Shown: positions 16,495 through 25,580, numbered from the stretch's first letter. The stretch: 64,000 bases of DNA from Flavobacteriaceae bacterium (GCA_024640565.1 JAHEET010000001.1:372882-436881); one strand, 5' to 3'. Notes: generated by a model not told the origin, from the letters alone. Made by a program: numbers and translations.

Positions 16495-17406
16495 TTAGTG
16501 TGTTACTGTTAAATTGTAATATTTTAAACTTGAAAAGGCACTCGTTTGGGTGGTTGCCAAATAGTTTCCTGCTTTAAAATAGTTTTCAAAAGGCCATTTT
16601 GCCAAACTTACATCTTCATAAACATAAGGTGTTTCATTGTTCAATTGCAATTCGATTTTACCTGCTGAAGCCGTAATACTAAATTCAAAGGGATCAAAAC
16701 CAACAGTTCCCATATTGTGTTTTTCATCGACCCAAGTACTTGTAGAAACGTCAAACAAGTCGTCACCGGAAGTGGCTTCATTGACCAGTGATTTTTTATA
16801 CACCCACAAGTCTCCATCAATCCAACGCATTTTAATTAAAGGGGGGCCATTGTTTGAAGTTAAATTCAATCGAGCCATATCCGCAATGGATATGATTCCA
16901 TGAATCTGCATTACAATAGTACTGTGGTATTGTCTACTGGTAGTATTGTCTTCTGAAATAGACATCATTTTCAATTTTCCTCGCAGGGTTCCACCTGTTT
17001 CCAAGGTCCAATTGATACGGGCATTGGAGGGATCAATTAACTCTCTGAGTTCTGTTCGTGAATAACTACTATTGGTGGTTGAACTTGCTGGAAATGTATA
17101 AAAAACAAGCGATGCATCTGAGGTATCATCATACATGTATGGAGCTATGGCAGCGATGTTTCGATACCCACCATTGACTAACACATCGGGTTGATATTCG
17201 TCAGGACTCCCATTGTTGTTCTCATCTACAGGCAATGTTAATTTCCAATTTGAAAAATTAATATCCGAATAGGTTGTTGTTTCAGTATCCTCCGTTTCCT
17301 CCTCAACATCATCGATAATTGTTGGCATGTCACTTTCTTTTTCTGAGCATGAAAAGCATAGAAACAGCGAAAAGAAGACTGCATATATTGAATTTCTTTT
17401 TTTCAT
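16495..17406 (-). CDS. PL7-family alginate lyase, lipoprotein
   Basis: 303 residues from the ATG at 17406; a frame reaching 17451 would run through the operators and is rejected. The lipoprotein signal ends in FLCFSC (Cys20), and an acidic linker follows (residues 31-46). Canonical PL7 motifs are all present: SRTELRE (116-122), QIH (167-169) and YFKAGNY (276-282). It is likely an endolytic, surface-attached enzyme that starts polymer breakdown. It is the first gene of the lyase operon, directly behind two TTGGTTTACCAA operators. Confidence 0.94.
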   Translation of the reverse strand: MKKRNSIYAVFFSLFLCFSCSEKESDMPTIIDDVEEETEDTETTTYSDINFSNWKLTLPVDENNNGSPDEYQPDVLVNGGYRNIAAIAPYMYDDTSDASLVFYTFPASSTTNSSYSRTELRELIDPSNARINWTLETGGTLRGKLKMMSISEDNTTSRQYHSTIVMQIHGIISIADMARLNLTSNNGPPLIKMRWIDGDLWVYKKSLVNEATSGDDLFDVSTSTWVDEKHNMGTVGFDPFEFSITASAGKIELQLNNETPYVYEDVSLAKWPFENYFKAGNYLATTQTSAFSSLKYYNLTVTH

Positions 17407-17426
17407 TATTTTTTTGAAATAAAAAA

Positions 17427-17451
17427 TTGGTTTACCAAATTGGTTTACCAA
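17427..17451. promoter_or_regulatory. two tandem TTGGTTTACCAA operators upstream of the PL7 gene
   Basis: Sites at 17427-17438 and 17440-17451, with the same 13-base pitch as the susC array. The upstream copy overlaps the -7 element TATATTTG (minus strand, 17449-17456) in the same way as at susC, and both promoters read ACCAAATATAG on the plus strand. Confidence 0.78.
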
Positions 17452-17456
17452 ATATA
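17449..17456 (-). promoter_or_regulatory. -7 element of the lyase operon
   Basis: TATATTTG on the minus strand, 42 bases before the PL7 start codon. The -33 box is not clear. Confidence 0.55.
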
Positions 17457-17488
17457 GTTACTAAAGTTGAATAAAAAAATTTATCTGA

Positions 17489-18553
17489 TTATTTAACAAA
17501 ACACTTAAGGACTTTCATCATGAGATTGCCTTTTTTAAATACAATAAAATAGAGGCCATTTGATAGTCCAGATACATTCAATCGATTGCGATCCAAGCGA
17601 TCTTTAAGAGGCAACGACCTCCCTGAATAGTCATATAATTCGAGGCTATCAAAAAGAAGTGGATCTACATTTTGAATGATTACTTCTCTTGAAGTTGGAT
17701 TTGGATAAATAAGAATGGAAGCTGCTTTTTTCTTTAGTTCTTCAACGGACAAACTACCAGAAATTTCTTCAATACTAAAATCTGCAAATAACACCGTTTC
17801 ATCTTTTAAATCGGATGCATTGTTTAGACTCCTGTAAATCCCCCATTTGGGCCTTGCAAATTCGGCGCCATCTTGCCAAGTATCAATAACATTGTCCTGA
17901 TATGCTAGCAGTACCGTTTGGGTGGCAATATCTTTTAGTTCAATAGCATAACTCCCAGCATCTCCAAACTTTATTGTTTCTTGAACCGTAATCCATTTGC
18001 CTCTAAATGCTTCTAAGCTTGCTGTCTTAAGTGTATTTTGGTCATTGGTAGCTGTATACCTCAATTCTACCCTATCGGGATTGGATTTGCGCAAGGTGAG
18101 GCTTATCATTGGTATGGACGCAAAAGAGCCGCCTACCGATTTTATTTGATGAATGTGGGTAAAACTCGATGAAGGTTGAAAATCGGAACTGATTTTAAAT
18201 TTCCATTTGTAAACCACTGTTTCTCCCACAACAGCTTTCAAGTTATCGGGAGAACTTGCATAGGTTTTTATCTCGTTTCTTTGGCGATCAAAATTAATAC
18301 AACGATCGTTGTCTGGAGCAACATGAATGTAAAATCGAAATACGTTTTTATCTAAATCGGCATCAAAAACTTCGTCTATATGGTTTCCAAAAGATGTATG
18401 ATTGCAATCTGGAACCTCAATTGCATTATAATTTGGCGCTAGTACTGCATTTATTAATGCATACGTATCCCCTGGCCCATCTGCAGCTAAAACCACCTGT
18501 GAGCTAGCACAAAAAGGCAGCAATAAAAAGGAAATTAAAAAAAAACTTCTCAT
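17489..18553 (-). CDS. secreted jelly-roll polysaccharide-lyase-like protein with T9SS C-terminal tag
   Basis: 354 residues. The signal peptide is MRSFFLISFLLLPFCASSQ. The central domain (about 20-270) looks like the heparin-lyase-I/glucuronan-lyase type of jelly roll, with FTHIHQIKS, WITVQETIKFGD and RPKWGIYRS. I see no PL7 triad and cannot name the family. The last 75 residues form a type A T9SS sorting domain starting ILIYPNPTSREVIIQN, with GLSNGLYFIVF near the end, so the protein is exported and anchored or released by the gliding-linked secretion system. It lies 11 bases after a PL6 gene, in the same operon. It probably acts on alginate or an associated polyuronate (inference). Confidence 0.75.
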   Translation of the reverse strand: MRSFFLISFLLLPFCASSQVVLAADGPGDTYALINAVLAPNYNAIEVPDCNHTSFGNHIDEVFDADLDKNVFRFYIHVAPDNDRCINFDRQRNEIKTYASSPDNLKAVVGETVVYKWKFKISSDFQPSSSFTHIHQIKSVGGSFASIPMISLTLRKSNPDRVELRYTATNDQNTLKTASLEAFRGKWITVQETIKFGDAGSYAIELKDIATQTVLLAYQDNVIDTWQDGAEFARPKWGIYRSLNNASDLKDETVLFADFSIEEISGSLSVEELKKKAASILIYPNPTSREVIIQNVDPLLFDSLELYDYSGRSLPLKDRLDRNRLNVSGLSNGLYFIVFKKGNLMMKVLKCFVK

Positions 18554-18564
18554 AAAGTGAACTC

Positions 18565-20949
18565 TTATTTTTGAAGCAGCCCAATGGTTGCTATTTTATT
18601 TTTATATTTTAACAATACCGATTTCTTGCTCGGTATAAATAGTGTTTTGTCCTCCCATTTAGGGCTTTTGTAAAGAAGGTCCGACTTCCTTGCTCCTTGG
18701 CTTATTTTTACCAAACCACTATTATTGATCAAACAGTTTGAAATTTGTTGCGACATTCCTTTCAACGCAATCGGCGTTTTGATTTTATAACTATTATCAA
18801 AAACTGAATTTACAATCTTTACACGATGAATACCATCCGCTTTTATTATTTTACCTTTTTCGCGATTGTCAACATTATAAAAAACACAATTTTCTACCAA
18901 TAAATCACCACCAGAGATCATGTTATTTGGAATTTTTCTCACATAATTAATGGCAGATTCTTCAATATTTTTAAACACCGAATTTTTAACAATAATAAAA
19001 TTTGCATTAAACATTCCCGAGTTCTTATTGTCATAAGACAAATTTAAACCTCGGTAATTATTTTCAAATCTAGAGTTTACAAAGCTTAGCGTATCTGCTT
19101 TTGTTCCGTTGTAGGCTTTGAATACACTGCCTCCTTTTTTATTTTTAAAATTTTGAAAAACAACAGTATCAACAAATAAATTATAGCCAGCTCCTTGAAG
19201 TTTATCTGGCGATACAATAGCATATTTTAAGTTTGAGTTTTTTCCATCTATGAACACATGACTCAATTTGAAAGTAACATCTTCTTCAACTCGAAAAAGG
19301 TAATCAATGGGTTTCGCAATATTTTTATTTGCGGCAATAATGGTGGCGCCACCAATGTCTCCTATAATGGTAATATCTTTGGTAACTTTTATTTTCTTTT
19401 CTAAAAAATATTCGCCGGTTTCCAACATCAGTGTTGAACCACTTACTGCATTGTTTATAGCTTTCCTCAAGGTTTCAAGTCCTGGCTGGACCACCGTCAC
19501 TTGAGCTTCCTTTACAGGAGGAACAATGGTTGGTGTCCATCCTGGGCCAGCTCTTAAAGTAAGTGCTTTGGGAAGTTTTTTAGAATCCAAGTTGAAAGCA
19601 CCTGCAGCATAAAGTGTCCTTGGTTTTTTTGTAATGTCTTTTGTAGGACTCTTTTCATTTTTAAAGACATTGGTTAAGGCAGGATTGTTTGCTGTAGGGA
19701 TTGGAAATGAACCGATCTCTTTCCAATCTATTTGGGTAGGAATGAATCCATTTTTGACCTCGGTAGGAAGTGTTTGTATATAGTTTTTATGGAAAGAAAT
19801 TCCACCAACATCATCGTCAAAAACAATCGTATTGGACGTATTTACATTGTAAATAAGGTTGTTAGAAAAGTTGGTGTTTATGGGTGGCAATGTTTTTTCA
19901 GCATCTTTCCCCTCTCCAAAAGAAACGGGTCCAGCGTTTATGATGGTATTGTTTTGAATGTCTACATTTTTTACTTGATGGTATCTATTCAAGGGAGAAT
20001 TTGGCACCCCATTCATGACCACGATAGCCCCTCTGTAACCATCTCCAGCCAATCCAATTAAAAGATTATTTCGTACGATGTGACCTTCATTAATAATTCT
20101 AATTCCTCCTGTTTTAGAAACACCATTTCCCAAAAAGACGTTGTTCTCTACCAAGGCATTGTTCCCATGTCGTAAGGTTAAAGTTCCTTTACTTTCCACA
20201 AACAAATTCTCTCTAAAAGTATTGTCTCCAGATTTGTTTGATATAATTTCTATTTCTCCATCACAGTTTAAGAACAAATTACTTTCTACAAGTGTCTTCG
20301 AAGATTTCATAGAATTGGCACTTGTTCCAATACGAATTGTTTCTCCTCCATTGCTTCCAAGCTCTGGTCTTTTTCCAAATATATTATGATCAATACGATG
20401 TTTATTTTCGATGTGCTCTGCTCCCTTAAGCCAAACGACCAATGTGGTTCCTGGACTTGTTTTTCCAGTAAAATTATTATGATCTACACGGTTATTTTTC
20501 CCCCAAAGATCTACCCAATGGTCTTTGATCCCCTCTTTTACACTGTAATAGGAGATCGTAGAATTGGTAAACCGGCAATTGTTTGCATACGCTTTCGCAT
20601 CATTTCGAAATTGAACTACCGACTTGTATGAAGAGTTTCCATCTTTAAACCACAATCCGCTTACAATAACATAATTCCCAGAAATGTTTAAAGTAGAATT
20701 TCCAGTAATAAGCACTTTTCCAGGAGTTTCTGCCTTAACAATAATAGGATTTCCTTTTTCACCATCTCCAAAAGCGTTCATTTTAAAATCATTCCAAACA
20801 CCATTTTTAAGCACAATAACACTTCCAGGCTTGGCATTTTTTATCGCTTTATTATACTCCGAAATGGAAGCGACCAAAACCTCTTGTCCCACAATTAATG
20901 GCGTTAAAATGAGTGAAAAAAACAAGACAATGTGTTTAAAAATACTCAT
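18565..20949 (-). CDS. PL6-family alginate lyase, two beta-helix domains
   Basis: 794 residues from the ATG at 20949. This start gives the signal peptide MSIFKHIVLFFSLILTPLIVG; a frame to 21093 would cover the operator and is rejected. Unlike the other lyases it has no lipobox cysteine, so it is probably a soluble periplasmic or secreted enzyme. The PL6 catalytic residues are Lys175 (VVWLKGAEH) and Arg260-His261 (LTLRHGN). A second beta-helix region (about 520-794) starts TVVQPGLETLRKAINNAVSG. It is the first gene of a two-gene operon with the T9SS-tagged protein, preceded by one TTGGTTAACCAA operator. Confidence 0.93.
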   Translation of the reverse strand: MSIFKHIVLFFSLILTPLIVGQEVLVASISEYNKAIKNAKPGSVIVLKNGVWNDFKMNAFGDGEKGNPIIVKAETPGKVLITGNSTLNISGNYVIVSGLWFKDGNSSYKSVVQFRNDAKAYANNCRFTNSTISYYSVKEGIKDHWVDLWGKNNRVDHNNFTGKTSPGTTLVVWLKGAEHIENKHRIDHNIFGKRPELGSNGGETIRIGTSANSMKSSKTLVESNLFLNCDGEIEIISNKSGDNTFRENLFVESKGTLTLRHGNNALVENNVFLGNGVSKTGGIRIINEGHIVRNNLLIGLAGDGYRGAIVVMNGVPNSPLNRYHQVKNVDIQNNTIINAGPVSFGEGKDAEKTLPPINTNFSNNLIYNVNTSNTIVFDDDVGGISFHKNYIQTLPTEVKNGFIPTQIDWKEIGSFPIPTANNPALTNVFKNEKSPTKDITKKPRTLYAAGAFNLDSKKLPKALTLRAGPGWTPTIVPPVKEAQVTVVQPGLETLRKAINNAVSGSTLMLETGEYFLEKKIKVTKDITIIGDIGGATIIAANKNIAKPIDYLFRVEEDVTFKLSHVFIDGKNSNLKYAIVSPDKLQGAGYNLFVDTVVFQNFKNKKGGSVFKAYNGTKADTLSFVNSRFENNYRGLNLSYDNKNSGMFNANFIIVKNSVFKNIEESAINYVRKIPNNMISGGDLLVENCVFYNVDNREKGKIIKADGIHRVKIVNSVFDNSYKIKTPIALKGMSQQISNCLINNSGLVKISQGARKSDLLYKSPKWEDKTLFIPSKKSVLLKYKNKIATIGLLQK

Positions 20950-20959
20950 AAAATATAAA

Positions 20960-20971
20960 TTGGTTAACCAA
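20960..20971. promoter_or_regulatory. single TTGGTTAACCAA operator upstream of the PL6 gene
   Basis: Perfect 12-base palindrome, 10 bases before the start codon and just downstream of a near-consensus -7 sequence TACTTTAG (minus strand, 20978-20985). It is a member of the same operator family as the susC and PL7 promoters. The remaining gap to 21199 holds only the promoter of the divergent gene. Confidence 0.7.
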
Positions 20972-21139
20972 TTACTAAAGTATAAAAATATTTTAACTAA
21001 GCGATGAATTGCTGGATGAATATTTTTGAAGACAAAAATTGGTGAGGTATTATCCATGGGATGGTAAGTTGAAGCGGAAAGATAGCCGGACAATTAAAAA
21101 TCAAAAACCGAATATTCGAAGAGATTGCATAGGAATAAC

Positions 21140-21147
21140 TACTTTTG
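21140..21147 (+). promoter_or_regulatory. -7 element of the LtaS-like gene
   Basis: TACTTTTG, an exact TAnnTTTG match, 52 bases before the start codon. No clear -33 box. Confidence 0.4.
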
Positions 21148-21199
21148 TACTTGACTAAAGCATCCATTTTAAAAAAAAGTTTGAATTAATTTAATTTCA

Positions 21200-23203
21200 A
21201 TGATAAAGAAAACACCCAATTACATTCAATACATCGTTAAAAATGTCTTCTTTTTATTTCTATTTAATGTGTTATTTAGAATTATTTTTTACAATTTCTC
21301 AATGGAATTGGAAGGGCTATCGGCAGGTGAGATTCGAAAATCTTTTTTATTGGGAATTCGGTTTGATTTAAAATTGGCCATCCTTTCCTTTTTTCCATTA
21401 GCACTTTTGATATTGATTGTAAATTATCGTTTTTTTACCAAAAAGATCTTTAAGAAAATAAACACTGTTTATCTGACTGCTACGTACCTTGTTATTTTAC
21501 TTTTTTATGTGGTAGATTTTGGACACTATGAATACCTTGCAATGCGCTTGGATGCAAGTGCACTTCGTTTTTTAAGTAATTTGAAAATCTCTTCTCAAGT
21601 TTTATTTGAAAGTTATCCTGTTTATAAAGGGTTTTTTGGCCTTGTCGTCTTTGGTTTTATCAGTTTTAAATTTGCAAATCACCTCTACAAAAAAAGCAAC
21701 ACAACACAAAAGGCGCTCTCTAAACAAATAAAAGCGTGCTATTTTATTGGAACTTTTCTCTTGCTTTCTTTTGGCGTTTACAACAGTATCACACACTATC
21801 CTTTACGATGGAGTGAAGCATTTTTTTCAAAAAAGAATTCTGTAAATCAGTTTGGACTAAATCCAATTCTATATTTCTTTGATAGCTTTGCGTTTAGAAG
21901 CGAGGGCGTTGATATGGAAAAGTTGCAAACCTATTATCCCGTGATTGCAGCCCATCTAAATTTATCAAAAGACAGCATTTCCTTTGAGAAAAAGGTAACT
22001 TTTACGGACCCATATCAAGAAAAACCCAATGTGATTTACGTGATGTTAGAATCCACAGGAACTGCCCCTATGAGCTTCTATGGAAATCCATTGAAGAGTA
22101 CACCAAAAATGGATTCAATCCTCAAAGAGAGTGCGAGTTTTTCAAAATTTTATGTACATAAGCCTGGGACCGCAGGAAGTGTTTTTGCTAGCATAACCGG
22201 CTTGCCTGATATTGACGATGTAAAGACTGTTTCTAGAAATCCGTTAGCAATTGATCAGCGAATTATTTTTGATCAATACCACGGATATGAAAAGCGATAT
22301 TTTATTGGAGGAAGCGCCAATTGGGCAAATATTAGAGCCGTTTTCCAATCGAATATAGATGGTTTGAAAATTTTTGAAGAAGGCAGTTTTGAAGAAGAAA
22401 TAAGAGCAGATGTTTGGGGTATTGATGACTATGAATTGTTCAAAGAATCGAACAAAGAACTCAAAAAACTACATCAAAAAAAACAACCATTTGTTGCCTA
22501 TATCCAAACAGCTACCAACCACATGCCTTTTACAGTACCAGATAAAAAAGAAACGTTTAAGCCAATATTAAAGGAGGAAATTTCTGAAAAAATACTCCGC
22601 AAAGGTGGGTTTCGATCCTTGGGCCAGTTCAATGGAATTCGGTACTTGGATTTTAACGTGGCACGTTTTTTAAAAAGAGCCAAAGAAGCAGGTTATTATG
22701 ACAATTCCATATTTGTCTTTTTTGGAGACCACAGAGGCGGTATGAAGCGATTGGATTTTTTGGATGACAACGAAGATGATTTGGGTATTCAAGTGCATCA
22801 TGTACCGTTTTTTATACATGCACCCAAATACATAAAACCCCAGGTGCTAAACAAATATGCCAAACTGGTCGATGTGTTTCCAACTGCTACAAGTTTGGCA
22901 AAATTAAATTATACAAACTACACACTAGGAAGAGATTTATTGGACAGTACAAACACAGACACAGCAGCCTTTGTATATATTCAAAGTAAAGGAGAAAGAG
23001 CCGTTGGATTAATTAAAGATGGTTTTTATTATGAAAAAACAAACATTTCTAAAAAAGCCAGTTTGTATCGTTTGGACGCCAAAGACCAAATAGACATTAA
23101 AGAAGAAAATCCGTCGATAACACAACGTATGGACAGCTTGCTCTCTGGATATTATTACAGTACAAAATATTTGTATTTCAACAATAAAAAATTAGCGAAA
23201 TAA
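21200..23203 (+). CDS. LTA synthase-family (alkaline phosphatase superfamily) membrane phosphotransferase
   Basis: 667 residues. About five N-terminal membrane segments (residues 10-200) are followed by a periplasmic sulfatase-like domain (about 270-640). Metal and active-site regions are visible: NVIYVMLESTG with the acidic ligand, KPGTAGSVFAS with the probable Thr nucleophile, and FFGDHRGG with the Asp-His pair. Relatives transfer phosphoglycerol or phosphoethanolamine groups to envelope glycans or lipids. In a Gram-negative it cannot make lipoteichoic acid, so the acceptor is unknown. It is divergent from the alginate locus, and its last 12 bases overlap the convergent PAP2 gene. Confidence 0.87.
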   Translation: MIKKTPNYIQYIVKNVFFLFLFNVLFRIIFYNFSMELEGLSAGEIRKSFLLGIRFDLKLAILSFFPLALLILIVNYRFFTKKIFKKINTVYLTATYLVILLFYVVDFGHYEYLAMRLDASALRFLSNLKISSQVLFESYPVYKGFFGLVVFGFISFKFANHLYKKSNTTQKALSKQIKACYFIGTFLLLSFGVYNSITHYPLRWSEAFFSKKNSVNQFGLNPILYFFDSFAFRSEGVDMEKLQTYYPVIAAHLNLSKDSISFEKKVTFTDPYQEKPNVIYVMLESTGTAPMSFYGNPLKSTPKMDSILKESASFSKFYVHKPGTAGSVFASITGLPDIDDVKTVSRNPLAIDQRIIFDQYHGYEKRYFIGGSANWANIRAVFQSNIDGLKIFEEGSFEEEIRADVWGIDDYELFKESNKELKKLHQKKQPFVAYIQTATNHMPFTVPDKKETFKPILKEEISEKILRKGGFRSLGQFNGIRYLDFNVARFLKRAKEAGYYDNSIFVFFGDHRGGMKRLDFLDDNEDDLGIQVHHVPFFIHAPKYIKPQVLNKYAKLVDVFPTATSLAKLNYTNYTLGRDLLDSTNTDTAAFVYIQSKGERAVGLIKDGFYYEKTNISKKASLYRLDAKDQIDIKEENPSITQRMDSLLSGYYYSTKYLYFNNKKLAK

Positions 23204-23764
23204 TCGATGATCTACCTTGCGATACAAAAAGTAATAACCTCGAGCCAATAATACCCCCAAGAGCATTCCTAATGTGACATCTATTGGGAAGTGAACTCCC
23301 AAATACAATCTGCTGTAGGCGAAAAGAAGTGGAAAGCAAATAATCAAATAAATATACCTGTATTTTGCTCTCAATACTAGCAGGGTAAAAACAGAAAAAA
23401 AGGTAGAAGTGGCTGCATGACCAGATACAAAACTAAAACTTTGAGGTCTTATAAACGTTCTTAAAATTTCTTTTATTTCGGGATCGTTATTGGGGCGCAA
23501 TCTTTCCGTAGAATTCTTAATTAAATTCACAAATTGATCGGAAAATGCAACAAGTAAAATCATGGAAAAGATGATAAATCCACCACGTTTCCATCCATGG
23601 GATTTGATTACCAAATAAAAAACAAAAAGAAACAATGGGGTCCAACTGAATTGATTGGTAACAAACAACCAAAAAGAATCCCATTGTTCATTTCCTAAAC
23701 TGTTTAAAAAAACCAAAAGTTCTTTGTCTTTTTGTAAAAGAGATACTATCAAATTATTTTCCAA
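23192..23764 (-). CDS. PAP2-family membrane phosphatase
   Basis: 190 residues with about five membrane segments. The three PAP2 phosphatase motifs are present: KNSTERLRPNN (motif 1), SFVSGHAATS (motif 2, with the His) and YSRLYLGVHFPIDV (motif 3, with the nucleophilic His). It probably removes phosphate from undecaprenyl pyrophosphate or a related lipid phosphate. It is the last gene of the DHH-gldI-FKBP-PPIase run, overlapping the fusion PPIase gene by 11 bases. Confidence 0.88.
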   Translation of the reverse strand: MENNLIVSLLQKDKELLVFLNSLGNEQWDSFWLFVTNQFSWTPLFLFVFYLVIKSHGWKRGGFIIFSMILLVAFSDQFVNLIKNSTERLRPNNDPEIKEILRTFIRPQSFSFVSGHAATSTFFSVFTLLVLRAKYRYIYLIICFPLLFAYSRLYLGVHFPIDVTLGMLLGVLLARGYYFLYRKVDHRLFR

Positions 23765-24848
23765 CTTTTAAAATTTCTACTTCAAAAATAATATCTGCTT
23801 TTGGAGGGAATACGCCACCCCCCTTTTCACCATAAGCAATGTAATAAGGTATAAAAAGACGTGCCTTTTCTCCTTCTCGTAATTTCTTTATCCCCTCTTT
23901 AAAGCCTGTAATCAATGGTCTTTCTTTGTTGTCTAACTGAAATGTAAAGGGTTTCTTCCCTTTATCCAAGGTAGATTGCAATCGCTTTCCATCTCCTAAA
24001 AACAAAGTGAAGTTGATGGTGATTGGCTTGTTATCAACTACTTTTTTTCCACGGGTACTTTTTAATTTTAAGACTTTTAACCCGGAAGGTGTTGCCTGAA
24101 CATTATTTGCCCCTAATTTTGCATAATTGGCCGTTCTTGCTTCTAAAAATTGGTGGTAACGTACTTGTTCTGCTTTTTTTGCAGCGGCAAGTTGTTCTTT
24201 TTGAGCGTTGGCCACGGTAACTTCTGCCGCTAAAAACGCTTCTGAAGCATCAAAGTTTTCAGCCTTCTCACCCACTCTCACAATTTTTATAGCCAATAGG
24301 GTATCTGATTGTACGATGGCATGAACAACATCAAGTCCTTGTACCACATTTCCAAAAATACTATGCTTCCCGTCCAACCAAGGCGTCGGTTTGTGGGTTA
24401 TAAAAAATTGACTTCCATTGGTATTGGGCAAACCTGGATTTGCCATGGATACCACACCAGCTGCGTCATGCTTGTATTTGAATCCTCCAATGGAATCTTT
24501 TGGAAACTCATCGGCAAAAAGGTATTTAGAGCCTCCACTTCCGGATTCTACTTCATCTCCGGTTTGAATTATAAAATTTGGAACAACACGGTAAAAACGA
24601 AGCCCATCATAAAATTTTTTACCTTTGAATTTTGTTTCTACTTTGGGATGAGTCCCTTCTGCCAAACCTACAAAATTAGCAACTGTTAACGGAGTATCTT
24701 CTGCGTATAGTTCAAATAGCACATTTCCTTTGCTTGTTTGCATGTCTGCATAAAGTCCATCGTCTAGCGAACCATATGCAGACTTATAGGCAGGTTTACA
24801 AGAAGTAATAATCGCCAGTAGTAAAATTATTATTTTATAATTCTTCAT
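23754..24848 (-). CDS. lipoprotein with fused cyclophilin and FKBP peptidyl-prolyl isomerase domains
   Basis: 364 residues. The lipoprotein signal ends in LAIITSC (Cys17). A cyclophilin domain (about 32-200) has YDGLRFYRVVPNFIIQTGD, NTNGSQFFITHKPTPWLDGKH and FGNVVQG. A charged helical linker (about 205-250) follows, then an FKBP domain (about 265-364) with PFTFQLD, LITGFKEGIKKLREGEKARL and PYYIAYGEKGGGVFPPKADI. Both are proline isomerases acting in the periplasm on exported proteins. It lies four bases after the next FKBP lipoprotein gene. Confidence 0.93.
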   Translation of the reverse strand: MKNYKIIILLLAIITSCKPAYKSAYGSLDDGLYADMQTSKGNVLFELYAEDTPLTVANFVGLAEGTHPKVETKFKGKKFYDGLRFYRVVPNFIIQTGDEVESGSGGSKYLFADEFPKDSIGGFKYKHDAAGVVSMANPGLPNTNGSQFFITHKPTPWLDGKHSIFGNVVQGLDVVHAIVQSDTLLAIKIVRVGEKAENFDASEAFLAAEVTVANAQKEQLAAAKKAEQVRYHQFLEARTANYAKLGANNVQATPSGLKVLKLKSTRGKKVVDNKPITINFTLFLGDGKRLQSTLDKGKKPFTFQLDNKERPLITGFKEGIKKLREGEKARLFIPYYIAYGEKGGGVFPPKADIIFEVEILKVGK

Positions 24849-24851
24849 ACT

Positions 24852-25580
24852 TTATTTTACAATTTCTAACAACTCGACTTCAAACACCAATGCAGAGAAT
24901 GGCTTAATAAGCGTCCCTCTTTCTTGAGTACCGTACGCCAGTTCTTGAGGGATAAAGAATTTGTATTTAGACCCCACATTCATAAGCTGCAATCCTTCTG
25001 TCCAACCTCTAATTACTTGGTTCAATGCAAAGACTGAGGGAGTTCCTCTGTCTACAGAACTGTCAAAGACTTCACCAGCTATTGTTGTTCCATGGTAATG
25101 TACTTTTACTCTTGTGGAAGGTCCTGTTGGCTTTGGGCCTTTTCCTTGCTTCATCACCAAGTATTGCAGACCACTGGCGGTTGTTTTTACACCTGGTTTT
25201 GTTTTGTTGGCTTCTAAAAAGGCCAATCCTTCTTTTTTAACGCCTGCAAACTTAAGGGCTGCCTCTTTGTCTTTTTTTGCAAACTGCGCTTTTCTTTTTT
25301 CCAATTGTAACTTTTGGAAAAACGGATTTAAAATCCCGTTTAAATCTTTGGGATTGATCAAAAGATTTAAGGAATCCATTCCGTTTCTAAAACCTTGTTG
25401 GTACAAATCAACATCTGCTTTGTCCCAATTTGCTTTGATCTTTACTGCCATATCCAATCCTAAGGAATAGCTTACAGAATCCAATTCGGTTTCCAATGAT
25501 TTTTTTTCTACTTGTTGATTGTTACAAGATACAAGACTTGCTAAAACAGCTGCAAATGCTAGGTTTTTAATTGTTTTCAT
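24852..25580 (-). CDS. FKBP-type peptidyl-prolyl isomerase lipoprotein (FkpA/Mip-like)
   Basis: 242 residues. The lipoprotein signal ends in ASLVSC (Cys19). An N-terminal helical dimerisation region (about 25-125) starts SYSLGLDMAVKI. The C-terminal FKBP domain (about 140-242) has VKVHYHGTTIAGEVFDSS, VIRGWTEGLQLMNVGSKY and FIPQELAYGTQERG. It is an envelope folding helper. Its start overlaps the end of gldI by 14 bases, indicating coupled translation. Confidence 0.93.
   Translation of the reverse strand: MKTIKNLAFAAVLASLVSCNNQQVEKKSLETELDSVSYSLGLDMAVKIKANWDKADVDLYQQGFRNGMDSLNLLINPKDLNGILNPFFQKLQLEKRKAQFAKKDKEAALKFAGVKKEGLAFLEANKTKPGVKTTASGLQYLVMKQGKGPKPTGPSTRVKVHYHGTTIAGEVFDSSVDRGTPSVFALNQVIRGWTEGLQLMNVGSKYKFFIPQELAYGTQERGTLIKPFSALVFEVELLEIVK

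Noticed and set aside
17407..17451. N-terminal extension of the first PL7 gene
   Set aside because: The extra 15 residues are encoded by the two operator palindromes; the ATG at 17406 gives a proper lipoprotein signal.
20950..21093. N-terminal extension of the second PL6 gene
   Set aside because: It would remove the signal peptide from the N-terminus and translate through the TTGGTTAACCAA operator.
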